Assembly (NCBI GenBank): GCA_020637805.1
Contig: JACKJU010000004.1
Span: forward strand, 186,001-250,000
Source: Nitratireductor sp.
GTDB lineage: Bacteria > Pseudomonadota > Alphaproteobacteria > Rhizobiales > Rhizobiaceae
Reading direction: 5' to 3'
Length of the DNA stretch: 64,000 bases
Shown here: positions 1 to 7,950 of the stretch, in pieces
Layout: each line of letters starts with the position of its first letter
Position numbering within the stretch: the first letter of the stretch is position 1
The notes under the pieces: generated by a model
What the model was told of the DNA's origin: nothing
What the model saw: only the letters and a program-made list of their open reading frames with translations
The model's database searches: none
Made by a program: the position numbers and the translations under genes

Positions 1-2
1 AT

Positions 3-296
3 GAAGTGCTGCGCGAATGGACGCGGGTTCTCAAGCCGGGCGGCACGCTTTCGCTGGTACTTCCCTGCGATCCTGGCATGGCATGGAGGCTTGGCCGCGC
101 GCTGGGCGTTCGCAAGCGCGCCGAGGATGCAGGCCTCGAATACGATTACTGGATGGCCCGCGAGCACGTGAACTCGATCTTCAACCTGGTCACGTTCATC
201 AACTACTACTACAAGGACCGCAAGGCGACCTGGTGGCCGATGCGCGTGCCGTTCGCCGACGTCAACCTAATCTATGCCGTCAACATCAAGGTCTGA
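3..296 (+). CDS. SAM-dependent methyltransferase, C-terminal part (5' end outside window)
   Basis: The open frame runs in from the left edge and gives about 97 residues ending at a TGA. The piece EWTRVLKPGGTLSLVLPCDP is the post-motif II/III strand-loop typical of class I (Methyltransf_11-type) SAM methyltransferases, where a hydrophobic strand follows LKPGG. The SAM-binding motif I must lie upstream of the window. The C-terminal half contains aromatic-rich stretches (NYYYKDRKATWWPM), and substrate is not evident. The next gene begins 7 bases downstream on the same strand, so the two probably share a transcript. Family assignment is good; the specific reaction is unknown. Confidence 0.75.
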   Translation, partial: EVLREWTRVLKPGGTLSLVLPCDPGMAWRLGRALGVRKRAEDAGLEYDYWMAREHVNSIFNLVTFINYYYKDRKATWWPMRVPFADVNLIYAVNIKV

Positions 297-303
297 GACG
301 ACA

Positions 304-666
304 ATGCTGGCCGCCGGTGTCGCCAACTATGCAATCATCATCACCTGCGTCGTGGTGGTGGCACTGGGCCAATTGCTCTTCAAGACGGTCGGCACAAGGC
401 TGGGCGCGAGCGGCTTCGAAGCGATGCTGCACGACCACAAGGCCGCAGCGCTGTTCCTGCTTGCACTGGCCCTGTACGGAATGTCGACGCTCGGCTGGGT
501 GCTGGCCCTTCGAAACGTTCCCCTCTCGACGGCATATCTCTTCATGTCGCTCAGTTTCGTGATCGTGCCGACTCTCGCCTTCTTCTGGCTGGGGGAACCC
601 CTTTCGCCACGCTTCATGCTTGGCAGCCTGCTCATCGTTTGCGGAATCGTCCTGGCAGCAAGCTGA
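304..666 (+). CDS. small EamA/SMR-type four-helix membrane transporter (ArnE-like)
   Basis: The protein is 120 residues with four predicted membrane helices (roughly residues 5-25, 43-63, 70-90 and 99-118), the architecture of small multidrug resistance and half-EamA proteins. The motif ALRNVPLSTAYLFMSLSFV is characteristic of ArnE/ArnF-like and EmrE-like subunits, in which a proline-rich third helix is conserved. Such half-size proteins usually act as dimers, either flipping polyprenyl-linked sugars or exporting small cations. The start at ATG 304 was chosen because an upstream in-frame GTG would extend into the preceding methyltransferase gene. Coupling to a methyltransferase would suit a glycolipid locus, but the rest of that locus is outside the window. 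Confidence 0.65.
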   Translation: MLAAGVANYAIIITCVVVVALGQLLFKTVGTRLGASGFEAMLHDHKAAALFLLALALYGMSTLGWVLALRNVPLSTAYLFMSLSFVIVPTLAFFWLGEPLSPRFMLGSLLIVCGIVLAAS

Positions 667-673
667 CCCGGCG

Positions 674-2203
674 CTAGATTACGCCACGGGACATGCCGTC
701 CAACACATATACGGCGCGCGAACGAATTGCGTCGAGATCGTCCATCCGGTCAAGATTGCGATACATCATCTTCATTCGCGGGTTGTTCTCCAGCTTCTCC
801 CGGTTGCGGGCCAGAAAGTCCCAGTAGAGCGCGTTGAAGGGGCAAGCGGTGTCCGAGGTACGGGCGCCGTGGTCGTAGTGGCAGGCTCCGCAGAAATCAG
901 ACATCCGGTTTATGTAGGAGGCACTCGCCGCATACGGCTTCGAGGCCATGACCCCGCCATCGGCAAACAGTGCCATTCCGATTGTGTTCGGCACCTCGAC
1001 CCAGTCAAATGCATCAGCATAGACGGCAAGGTACCATTCATGCACTTCCTGCGGACGGATGCCCGCAAGCAGGGCGAAATTCCCCGTGATCATCAGCCGC
1101 TGGATGTGATGGGAATAGGCGTGTTTTCGCGTCTGGCCGACAACCTGTGAAACACAGTTCATTCGGGTCTCGCCGGTCCAGTAGAATTCGGGAAGCGGGC
1201 GCCGCGCGTCAAGAAAATTGCCGTCGAGATAGTCTGGCATCTTCAACCAGTAGATACCGCGCACATATTCGCGCCAGCCGATTATCTGGCGAATGAAGCC
1301 CTCCACGGCATTCAGTGGCGCACGCTTTTCGCGATAGGCGGTTTCCGCCATGCGGCAGAGTTCAAGCGGGTCCAGCAGGCCGGCGTTCATGTAGGGCGCG
1401 AGGATCGAGTGATACAGGAAGGCTTCGCCCTCCAGCATCGCATCCTGGTAGTCGCCAAAGGACTCCAGTGCACACGACATGAAATGCCCGGCTGCCTTGC
1501 CGGCGTCAGTCGATGTCACGGCCATCCGGAAATCCGACACCTCCCCAAACCGGTCGGGGAAACGCTCCAGCACCATCTCGATCACATCACTGGTGACAGC
1601 ATCAGGTTCGAACCCCAGGGGTTGCGGCATGAACAGGTCGCCCTTTGCGGGTTTGCGGTTCTCGGAGTCGTAATTCCATTCGCCGCCCTGCGGATTGTCA
1701 CCGTCCATCAGGAGCCCGGTCTGCCTGCGCTTCTCGCGATAGAAATACTCCATGCGCAATTGCTTGCGCCCTTGTGCCCATTCCCTGAACTCGGCCTTGG
1801 TCGTGAGAAACCTGTCGTCGGTCATGATGCGGACCGGAATGCCGAGTTCCTCGCCGATCCCGCGCATGGCCTGGTCCACACGCCAGTCTCCCGGCTCGGT
1901 TACCTGAACGCGCTCCACGTCATGCATGCCGGCCAGACGCTTGATCTCGCCGGAAAAGGAAACCGTGTTCGCCTTGTCGTTCAGCCGCACATATTCCACA
2001 GTCCATCCGGCCTCGCGCAATTCCTGCGCGAAATGGCGCATGGCCGAAAACAGGAAGACGAGCTTGCGCCGGTGATGCCAGACATTGCTTGCCTCATCCT
2101 CGACCTCCATCATGAGCACGAGGGTGTCTTCCTTCTTCGCATTCATGAGCGAGGAAAGCCTGCGGCTGAGCTGATCGGCAAAAATTGGAACGAGCACTGT
2201 CAT
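674..2203 (-). CDS. phrB: iron-sulfur bacterial cryptochrome/photolyase (FeS-BCP, PhrB-type (6-4) photolyase)
   Basis: The protein is 509 residues, opening with the photolyase alpha/beta domain (PIFADQLS near residues 6-13) and ending in the helical FAD domain. Four cysteines at residues 350, 438, 441 and 454 (in RMNCVS, FCGACHY and TACPF) match, in spacing and even number, the 4Fe-4S ligands known for Agrobacterium PhrB. Members repair (6-4) photoproducts using blue light, FAD and a ribolumazine-type antenna. An in-frame start 13 codons upstream exists, but ATG 2203 gives the family length and this cysteine numbering. It ends 8 bases from the convergent membrane-protein gene. The repair specificity is inferred from the family; some members are light sensors. 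Confidence 0.88.
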   Translation of the reverse strand: MTVLVPIFADQLSRRLSSLMNAKKEDTLVLMMEVEDEASNVWHHRRKLVFLFSAMRHFAQELREAGWTVEYVRLNDKANTVSFSGEIKRLAGMHDVERVQVTEPGDWRVDQAMRGIGEELGIPVRIMTDDRFLTTKAEFREWAQGRKQLRMEYFYREKRRQTGLLMDGDNPQGGEWNYDSENRKPAKGDLFMPQPLGFEPDAVTSDVIEMVLERFPDRFGEVSDFRMAVTSTDAGKAAGHFMSCALESFGDYQDAMLEGEAFLYHSILAPYMNAGLLDPLELCRMAETAYREKRAPLNAVEGFIRQIIGWREYVRGIYWLKMPDYLDGNFLDARRPLPEFYWTGETRMNCVSQVVGQTRKHAYSHHIQRLMITGNFALLAGIRPQEVHEWYLAVYADAFDWVEVPNTIGMALFADGGVMASKPYAASASYINRMSDFCGACHYDHGARTSDTACPFNALYWDFLARNREKLENNPRMKMMYRNLDRMDDLDAIRSRAVYVLDGMSRGVI

Positions 2204-2281
2204 CGACTGCACTACGCTGGAAACGGTTGCGCGGATCCGCACGAGAGGACTTCCACAGCCCTAACATGCCCGAATGTCCGG

Positions 2282-4141
2282 CTACCGCTTTGCGTCGTCC
2301 TCGCTACCGGTTAACCCGGCGCGTTCGTCGGCATTTTCCGGATGATCAAGTTCCAGATGAACAGGCGGCGGCGGACATTCGTTGAAAATGCGCAGGGTAC
2401 AGCGCGCGCAAATGTCCTGATCCAGCCGGGGAACGATCTCGGCTATCGCATCGCCTTTTGATGTGTGCACATGCTCGGTCGAAAGTGCATCCGCCACGTG
2501 GAAACGCTTCAGACGCTCGATGACGGTGATCGCCTTTGCCTGAAGATGGAACGAGCCGCCACGGCGCTTGCGGCGGCGTGCCTCCTCGATCATGAGTTCT
2601 GACGCCGGAAGATCGATCTCGCCTGCGCCCTTGATCATGAAGAGCATGTGCTTCTGCTGGGCACGCTTGCGCTCATAGCCCCTGAACTTGCGGCGCACGT
2701 GTTCGACCGAACCGAAATAGAATGGGCCATCCAGACGCACGAAGAGAAGCTGCGGGCATTCCGGCAGCTTGTGGATTTCCGCGTTGCGGAATACGCGGTG
2801 CTTCGTATCCGGATCGGGCGAGATCACGGCAAGGAACGGATGCGCGGACTTGTTCAGGAAAATCAGGAACGAAAGCATCACCCCGATGTAGATCGCGAAC
2901 TCGAGGTCGATGAACAGCGTCGAGAAGAAGGTGATGAAGGCAATCGATGTCTCGGCGCGGCTCGTCTTGATGATGTGCGCCAGTTCGCGGAAATCGATGA
3001 GGCGCCAGGCAACGAGCAGGATAACACCTGCCATTGCCGGGATCGGAACGAGCGCGAACAAGGGGGCGACGAAGAACAGGATGATCAGAAGCAGGAGTGC
3101 AGCAAAAACGGAGGCCAGGGGCGTACGTGCACCGGCCTCATAGTTGACGCCCGAGCGGGTGAAGGAACCCGAGGAAGCATAGCACTGGAAGAAACTTCCA
3201 ACGGCGTTGGAAAGGCCCTGCCCCATGAATTCCTGGTTGCCGTCGATATCCTGGCCGGACTTGATGCCGATCGCACGCGCAATCGATACAGCCTCCAAGA
3301 GGCCGACAAGCGCGATGGCGAAGGCGGATGGCGCAAGGTCACCCAGAAGGCGGATGTTGAAGGAGGGAACGGAGAACCCCGGGATAACGGAGGGCATCGC
3401 CCCGATGAGCTGAACGCCCTGTTCTTCGCCGCCGATTGCGTAACAGAGTACGGAACCGGCGAGCATCGCCAGCAGGTAGTTGGGAATCTTCGGCATCAGC
3501 ATCTTGCTGCCAACGGCCACCGCAAGCGAGACACCAGATATCAGAAGCGACGGAAGGTGGGCACTTGGAACGCTATCCACCATTCCGGCCAGAAAATCCG
3601 CCAGCCTTTCTGGCCTCGGCAGGTCGATGCCAAGCGCGTTGTCGATCTGGCTCAACCCGATGATCGTGGCTGCACCGGCCATGAAACCGACCATCACGGA
3701 GTGTGAGACGAAATCCACCAGGTTGCCAAGCCGTGCCAGTCCGAGACCGATCTGGAAAACCCCGACCAGCATGGTGAGCGTAATACAGGCACGAATATAT
3801 TCCGGCGTTTCCGGGGTGAATGCACCGGACAGCGCACCGTAGACGAGTGCAGAAATCGCGGTGGTGGGGCCGGAAATGAGATGCCATGACGAGCCGAACA
3901 GCGACGCGATGACTGCCGTCACCATGGCCGTGTAGAAACCGTATTCCGGCGGCATGCCGGCAATTGCGGAGAATGCCACCCCTTGCGGCAGGGCGATGGT
4001 CGCGCCGGTCAGGCCTGCCACGAGATCGGCACGAACCGTGCGGCCATTGACCATCTTCAGCCAGGAGGCGAATGGAAACAGCTTGTCCGCAGAAAGTCCG
4101 CCCATGGCGGAAAGTATGTCCTTGGGACTGAAGCCAGCCAT
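2282..4141 (-). CDS. SulP family anion permease with STAS domain
   Basis: The 619-residue protein has the SulP layout: a membrane domain of 10-14 helices beginning around residue 38 (VRADLVAGLTGATIALPQGV, the family signature) and a C-terminal cytoplasmic STAS-like domain from about residue 450. Family members carry sulfate, bicarbonate, chloride or dicarboxylates, so the substrate cannot be read from sequence. The tail beyond the STAS core carries a CARC pair and a CPPPP stretch, unusual additions that may be a lineage-specific extension. A GAGGA ribosome-binding site lies just before the ATG. A second, distantly related SulP gene occurs near 27.7 kb. Confidence 0.85.
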   Translation of the reverse strand: MAGFSPKDILSAMGGLSADKLFPFASWLKMVNGRTVRADLVAGLTGATIALPQGVAFSAIAGMPPEYGFYTAMVTAVIASLFGSSWHLISGPTTAISALVYGALSGAFTPETPEYIRACITLTMLVGVFQIGLGLARLGNLVDFVSHSVMVGFMAGAATIIGLSQIDNALGIDLPRPERLADFLAGMVDSVPSAHLPSLLISGVSLAVAVGSKMLMPKIPNYLLAMLAGSVLCYAIGGEEQGVQLIGAMPSVIPGFSVPSFNIRLLGDLAPSAFAIALVGLLEAVSIARAIGIKSGQDIDGNQEFMGQGLSNAVGSFFQCYASSGSFTRSGVNYEAGARTPLASVFAALLLLIILFFVAPLFALVPIPAMAGVILLVAWRLIDFRELAHIIKTSRAETSIAFITFFSTLFIDLEFAIYIGVMLSFLIFLNKSAHPFLAVISPDPDTKHRVFRNAEIHKLPECPQLLFVRLDGPFYFGSVEHVRRKFRGYERKRAQQKHMLFMIKGAGEIDLPASELMIEEARRRKRRGGSFHLQAKAITVIERLKRFHVADALSTEHVHTSKGDAIAEIVPRLDQDICARCTLRIFNECPPPPVHLELDHPENADERAGLTGSEDDAKR

Positions 4142-4335
4142 AGCGTCCTCAGCAGTTTCAGTTCATGGCCCGGAGGGGCAAAGGGAAAGTCGAAGTGGTG
4201 CGGCGGAGGGCCGGAAAAGCGGACCGTCACGGATACAGCCGGGTGCGGATGCAGCGCGTCAATTTGCGCCTTGCGGACAGCCGGGCCGTCCAGCCCGTTT
4301 AGCAGCAAACGCCACGTCCTACAATCGGTAGAGTC

Positions 4336-4368
4336 GCCCAAACATATAAATTTTTACATGTATTGGGC
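4336..4368. promoter_or_regulatory. AT-rich inverted repeat between MFS and SulP genes
   Basis: GCCCAA at 4336-4341 is mirrored by TTGGGC at 4363-4368. Inside these, ACATATAAA and TTTACATGT form a 9-base inverted repeat with one mismatch. The centre is strikingly AT-rich for this genome. It lies just past the MFS stop codon and about 195 bases before the SulP start, so it could be a terminator for the former or an operator/promoter for the latter. No clear T-run follows the hairpin. Confidence 0.35.
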
Positions 4369-4370
4369 AA

Positions 4371-5564
4371 TCAGGAGAGATTCTCGCGCATCACGGTGGT
4401 TTTGCGCACGAGAAGGAGTGAAATCAGTACGAGAACCGTCGTCGCCAGCAAGGCAATGACGCACACATGAACATCGCCTCCGATGACCCAGGCGAAGACT
4501 GCACCGGCGAGCGAAGCCACGATGCGGCCTGACGATTCGACAATTGAGGACACGAAGCCTGCAATGGTGCCGTGCGGATCCAGCGCCAGAGCCATGGCGT
4601 TTGCCATGATGGTGAGAAAGCCGATTGCGAACAGCATCAGGCATGCCGAGAGCACGTAGGCGTTGAGAAGACCTGCAACCTCGAGCAGGAACATCATCAC
4701 CGATACGGCAACACTGATGACAGAGCCCACCAGCATGGCGTTCTCCACCCCGATCTTCACGATCATGATCCGGTTCAGGTACTGGCCAATGATGATGCCG
4801 ACACCGTGGAAGGCAAAGAAGAACGCGAAGGGCGTTCCGGTGATGCCGAAACTCTCGTCATAGACCCTGGGCATGGCGACGAGCAGGAGGATCATCATCG
4901 TCATGATCGGCCCGAACAGGATCGTGTATGTTCGCGACTGGCGATTGCCGAGCATGGCAGCCAGATTCGACCTCCAGCGGAAAGCGCGCAGGGCGTTGAG
5001 ATCACGCTCGCGTATGGTCTCGGGCAGACGGAAGACACCGAACGCGAGAAGCAGCAGGCCAAACGCCAGAATGGCCAGGAAGATGAAGCGCCAGCCGCCA
5101 AACTGCATCAGCCCGACCCCGGCAAGCGGGGCAACGATGGGGCCAAAGGCGAACACCATCGTCGCCAGAGCGATGTTGGAGGCAAGCTGCCTGCCTGAGA
5201 AAAGATCGCGCAGGACAGCGCGGGCAACAACCGGTCCACCCGAAGCACCCAGGCCCTGCAGCGCCCGGCCTGCCAGCAGCATGTCGATACTGCCTGCCAT
5301 GACGCATACAACCGATCCTGCAGCGAACAGAGCGAGACCACCCAGCATTACAGGCTTGCGACCAAAGCGGTCGGACAGCGGCCCGGAAAAAATCTGGCCC
5401 ACGCCGATGCAGGCGAGGAAGACCGGGACGACAAGCTGGATCTGTGAATAGGGTGCGGCAAGGTCATCCGCCATGAACGAAAAGGCTGGTAACGTGATAT
5501 CCACCGAGAAGGCGGAAACCGACAGCAGCAAACCGCAGAAGATGACGATGGCCGGATTGGACAT
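4371..5564 (-). CDS. MFS transporter, Bcr/CflA drug resistance subfamily
   Basis: The 397-residue protein has twelve likely membrane helices and the MFS loop 2-3 motif GPLSDRFGRKPVML near residues 61-74. The opening (SVDITLPAFSFMADDL) and the RALQGLGASGGPVVARAVLRD segment around residues 99-119 are typical of Bcr/CflA-type DHA1 exporters, which use the proton gradient to expel drugs such as bicyclomycin or chloramphenicol. Substrate is not predictable. A palindrome that may be a regulator site lies about 95 bases upstream, in the gap shared with the divergent mutL. Confidence 0.83.
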   Translation of the reverse strand: MSNPAIVIFCGLLLSVSAFSVDITLPAFSFMADDLAAPYSQIQLVVPVFLACIGVGQIFSGPLSDRFGRKPVMLGGLALFAAGSVVCVMAGSIDMLLAGRALQGLGASGGPVVARAVLRDLFSGRQLASNIALATMVFAFGPIVAPLAGVGLMQFGGWRFIFLAILAFGLLLLAFGVFRLPETIRERDLNALRAFRWRSNLAAMLGNRQSRTYTILFGPIMTMMILLLVAMPRVYDESFGITGTPFAFFFAFHGVGIIIGQYLNRIMIVKIGVENAMLVGSVISVAVSVMMFLLEVAGLLNAYVLSACLMLFAIGFLTIMANAMALALDPHGTIAGFVSSIVESSGRIVASLAGAVFAWVIGGDVHVCVIALLATTVLVLISLLLVRKTTVMRENLS

Positions 5565-5658
5565 TTTCTCTCAAGGTCCATAGATCGGGGAATGTCTGCC
5601 GGCGGCGGACAGACAGTCAGAATTTGCGGCGTGTGAGCACGCGCGATGTGGCAGAATG

Positions 5659-5676
5659 TGCGATGTGGACATCGCA
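5659..5676. promoter_or_regulatory. inverted repeat in the divergent MFS-mutL promoter region
   Basis: TGCGATGT and ACATCGCA are perfect 8-base inverted arms separated by GG. A further copy of GCGATGTGG lies just before, near 5643-5651. The site is roughly 95 bases from both divergent starts (MFS at 5564, mutL at 5771). The arrangement suits a dimeric regulator, but no regulator gene sits nearby and the binding factor is unknown. Confidence 0.35.
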
Positions 5677-5770
5677 GGTGCGTTCTAGACCGAATTTGCC
5701 CGCATTGCTATGGCAGTAAGGGAATCAGCGCAGTTGGAATCCTCGTTGCGCGATCCGGCCGGAAACCAGA

Positions 5771-7591
5771 ATGACGATAATCCGCCTTTCCGATTCGATG
5801 GTGAACCAGATAGCTGCCGGCGAAGTGGTCGAGCGGCCGGCGAGCGTCGTGAAGGAACTGGTCGAGAACGCCATCGACGCCGGTGCGACCCGCGTCGAGA
5901 TTGTTACCGCCTCGGGCGGCAAGGGTCTCATTCGCATAACCGACAATGGCTCGGGCATGACGCGCAACGACCTCTCGCTGGCAATCGAGCGGCATTGCAC
6001 GTCGAAACTTACCGACGACCTGCTGGATATACGTACGCTGGGATTTCGCGGCGAAGCGCTCCCTTCCATCGGTTCGGTGGCGCGAATGACGATCACCAGC
6101 CGGGCTCGCGGCGCTGACGAGGCTTGGAAGATCACCGTCGACAATGGCCGTATCGACGGGCCCAAACCCGCAGCTCTTGGCGCGGGAACGGTCATCGAGG
6201 TTTCGGACCTGTTTGCCCGCGTACCGGCCAGGCTGAAATTCATGAAGACCGACCGAGCGGAAGCTGCGGCAATCACCGATGTGATCAAGCGCATGGCGCT
6301 GGCCTTTCCGCATATCCACTTCGCGTTGTCGGGAAGCGACCGCTCCCCAACCGACTGGCCGTCCACCGACGCAGCCGGACGCGCGGCACAGGTGCTTGGC
6401 CGGGAGTTCATCGACAACGCCCTGGAAATCGACGCGGAACGCGAAGGTATCCGCCTTTACGGCCTGGCAGGACTGCCGACCTTCAACCGGGGCAACGCGC
6501 TTCAGCAGTTCTTCTTCGTCAATGGCAGGCCGGTTCGTGACAAGGCGCTGCTCGGAGCGACTCGCGGCGCCTATTCCGACTTTCTGGCGCGCGACCGCCA
6601 CGCCGTTCTGGCGCTCTTCCTGGAGGTTCCACCACGCGAAGTTGATGTAAACGTGCATCCGGCCAAGGCCGATGTCCGGTTCCGCGATCCGGGACTCGTT
6701 CGCGGACTCCTGGTCGGATCGATCCGCCAGGCAGTTTCTGCAGCTGGCCACCGCGCTTCTACCGAGGGCGGCAGCGGCCTTGCGTCTGCATTCAGGCCTG
6801 AGACTTCCGGCTGGAACGGCAGTGGTGTTCAGGCGGGTTTCGGTGGCTCCGGCGATGCTTCAAGCGCGTTTCATTCGCGACCGCCGGCGAATGTTCCCGA
6901 CTGGAACCGCCCCCTGAATGGCGAGAGAAGCGAAAACGGCGGCTTTGGGGAAACGGTGCAAAGCGGCTATGCGCCTTCTGCCGCACCTTCTGCCGAAGCG
7001 GCGAAAGAAGTGCCACGTTTCCCACTCGGTGCGGCCCGGGCGCAGCTACACGAGAACTACATCGTTGCCCAGACCGAGACCGGCCTTGTGATCGTCGATC
7101 AGCATGCGGCGCATGAGCGGATCGTCTACGAGAAGCTGAAACAGGGTCTATCCGGCCAGGTGCCCTCGCAACTGCTGCTGATACCGGAAATCGTCGATCT
7201 GCCGGAAGAGGATGTCGACCGTCTGGCAGAAGCGGCAGGAGCGTTTGCGCGCCTCGGTCTCCAACTGGAAAAGTTCGGTCCCGGTGCGGTCGCTGTTCGC
7301 GAGACGCCTGCCCTGCTTGGCGAAATGGATGTGCAATCGCTTATACGGGACCTGGCCGACGAACTGGCGGAACATGGCACCTCGCAGATGCTGGAAGAAA
7401 GGCTCAACGCCGTTGCCTCCACCATGGCCTGCCATGGCTCTATCCGCTCCGGGCGGCTGATGAAACCGGACGAGATGAATGCGCTCCTGAGGCAGATGGA
7501 AACGACGCCCAATTCCGGCCAGTGCAATCACGGCAGGCCCACCTATATAGAACTGGGACTGAAAGACATCGAAAGGCTGTTTGGCCGTTAG
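5771..7591 (+). CDS. mutL: DNA mismatch repair protein MutL with endonuclease motif
   Basis: The 606-residue protein has the GHKL ATPase N-terminus (IAAGEVVERPASVVKELVEN, then DAGAT and GFRGEALPSI), a disordered Gly/Ser-rich linker at about residues 325-415, and a C-terminal dimerisation domain. The C-terminal domain contains DQHAAHERIVYE from residue 443, matching the DQHA(X)2E(X)4E metal-binding motif of MutL proteins that nick DNA themselves in bacteria without MutH. ACHGSIRSG and QCNHGRPT near the end complete the metal site. MutL couples MutS mismatch recognition to strand incision. The TAG stop codon is formed by the end of an intergenic repeat (see the repeat at 7589). The start ATG is weakly supported by a ribosome-binding site. 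Confidence 0.96.
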   Translation: MTIIRLSDSMVNQIAAGEVVERPASVVKELVENAIDAGATRVEIVTASGGKGLIRITDNGSGMTRNDLSLAIERHCTSKLTDDLLDIRTLGFRGEALPSIGSVARMTITSRARGADEAWKITVDNGRIDGPKPAALGAGTVIEVSDLFARVPARLKFMKTDRAEAAAITDVIKRMALAFPHIHFALSGSDRSPTDWPSTDAAGRAAQVLGREFIDNALEIDAEREGIRLYGLAGLPTFNRGNALQQFFFVNGRPVRDKALLGATRGAYSDFLARDRHAVLALFLEVPPREVDVNVHPAKADVRFRDPGLVRGLLVGSIRQAVSAAGHRASTEGGSGLASAFRPETSGWNGSGVQAGFGGSGDASSAFHSRPPANVPDWNRPLNGERSENGGFGETVQSGYAPSAAPSAEAAKEVPRFPLGAARAQLHENYIVAQTETGLVIVDQHAAHERIVYEKLKQGLSGQVPSQLLLIPEIVDLPEEDVDRLAEAAGAFARLGLQLEKFGPGAVAVRETPALLGEMDVQSLIRDLADELAEHGTSQMLEERLNAVASTMACHGSIRSGRLMKPDEMNALLRQMETTPNSGQCNHGRPTYIELGLKDIERLFGR

Positions 7592-7694
7592 ATCGTTTCA
7601 CCGTCGGGTGAAAACGACCAGTTTCAGCAAACAACTGAATTCCTTCACGCATTTCGATTTTTCCGATTCCGCGGAAATCGAAATTGCTCAAGGC
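7589..7694 (-). repeat. copy A of a ~105-bp intergenic repeat family
   Basis: Read on the minus strand, this segment aligns with the repeats at 14050 and 46884. Shared blocks are the GGTGAAACGATCTA end, ATTC(A/G)GTTGTTTGC, ATCGAAA and GAGCAA at the other end. The outermost TAGATCGTTTCACC supplies the TAG stop of mutL. The element also contains short internal inverted repeats (CGATTTTTCC/GGAAATCG). Confidence 0.75.
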
Positions 7695-7737
7695 TCAACT
7701 TGCGTGCCGTTTCAAACACCGTTATCAGGACATCATG

Positions 7738-7950
7738 ATGGATACCGCTACAGCTCCAGTCGGATCGGAAGCCCAGCTTCGATATCTCGACGCCGATTAC
7801 CAGATCGTGCGGGCGGGCAGCTTCGTGCGCTGCGCCGTCACCGGACAGCCCATTCCGCTTGACGAGTTGAAGTACTGGAGCGTGAAGCGCCAGGAAGCAT
7901 ATGTGGACGCTGCTGCTTCCCTGAAGCGCGAAATCGAGTGCGCCGGGTGA
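7738..7950 (+). CDS. DUF2093 family small protein
   Basis: This 70-residue protein matches the DUF2093 pattern: a hydrophilic chain with LRYLDADYQIVRAGSFVRCA followed by VTGQPIPLDELKYWSV. Its function is unknown. In Hyphomicrobiales, as I recall, it usually sits between lpxK and mutL. Here it follows mutL, and lpxK lies 8 kb away. Two consecutive ATG codons (7735, 7738) are possible; the second has better spacing from the AGGA at 7727. Its stop overlaps the next gene's GTG start as GTGA, indicating translational coupling. Confidence 0.75.
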   Translation: MDTATAPVGSEAQLRYLDADYQIVRAGSFVRCAVTGQPIPLDELKYWSVKRQEAYVDAAASLKREIECAG

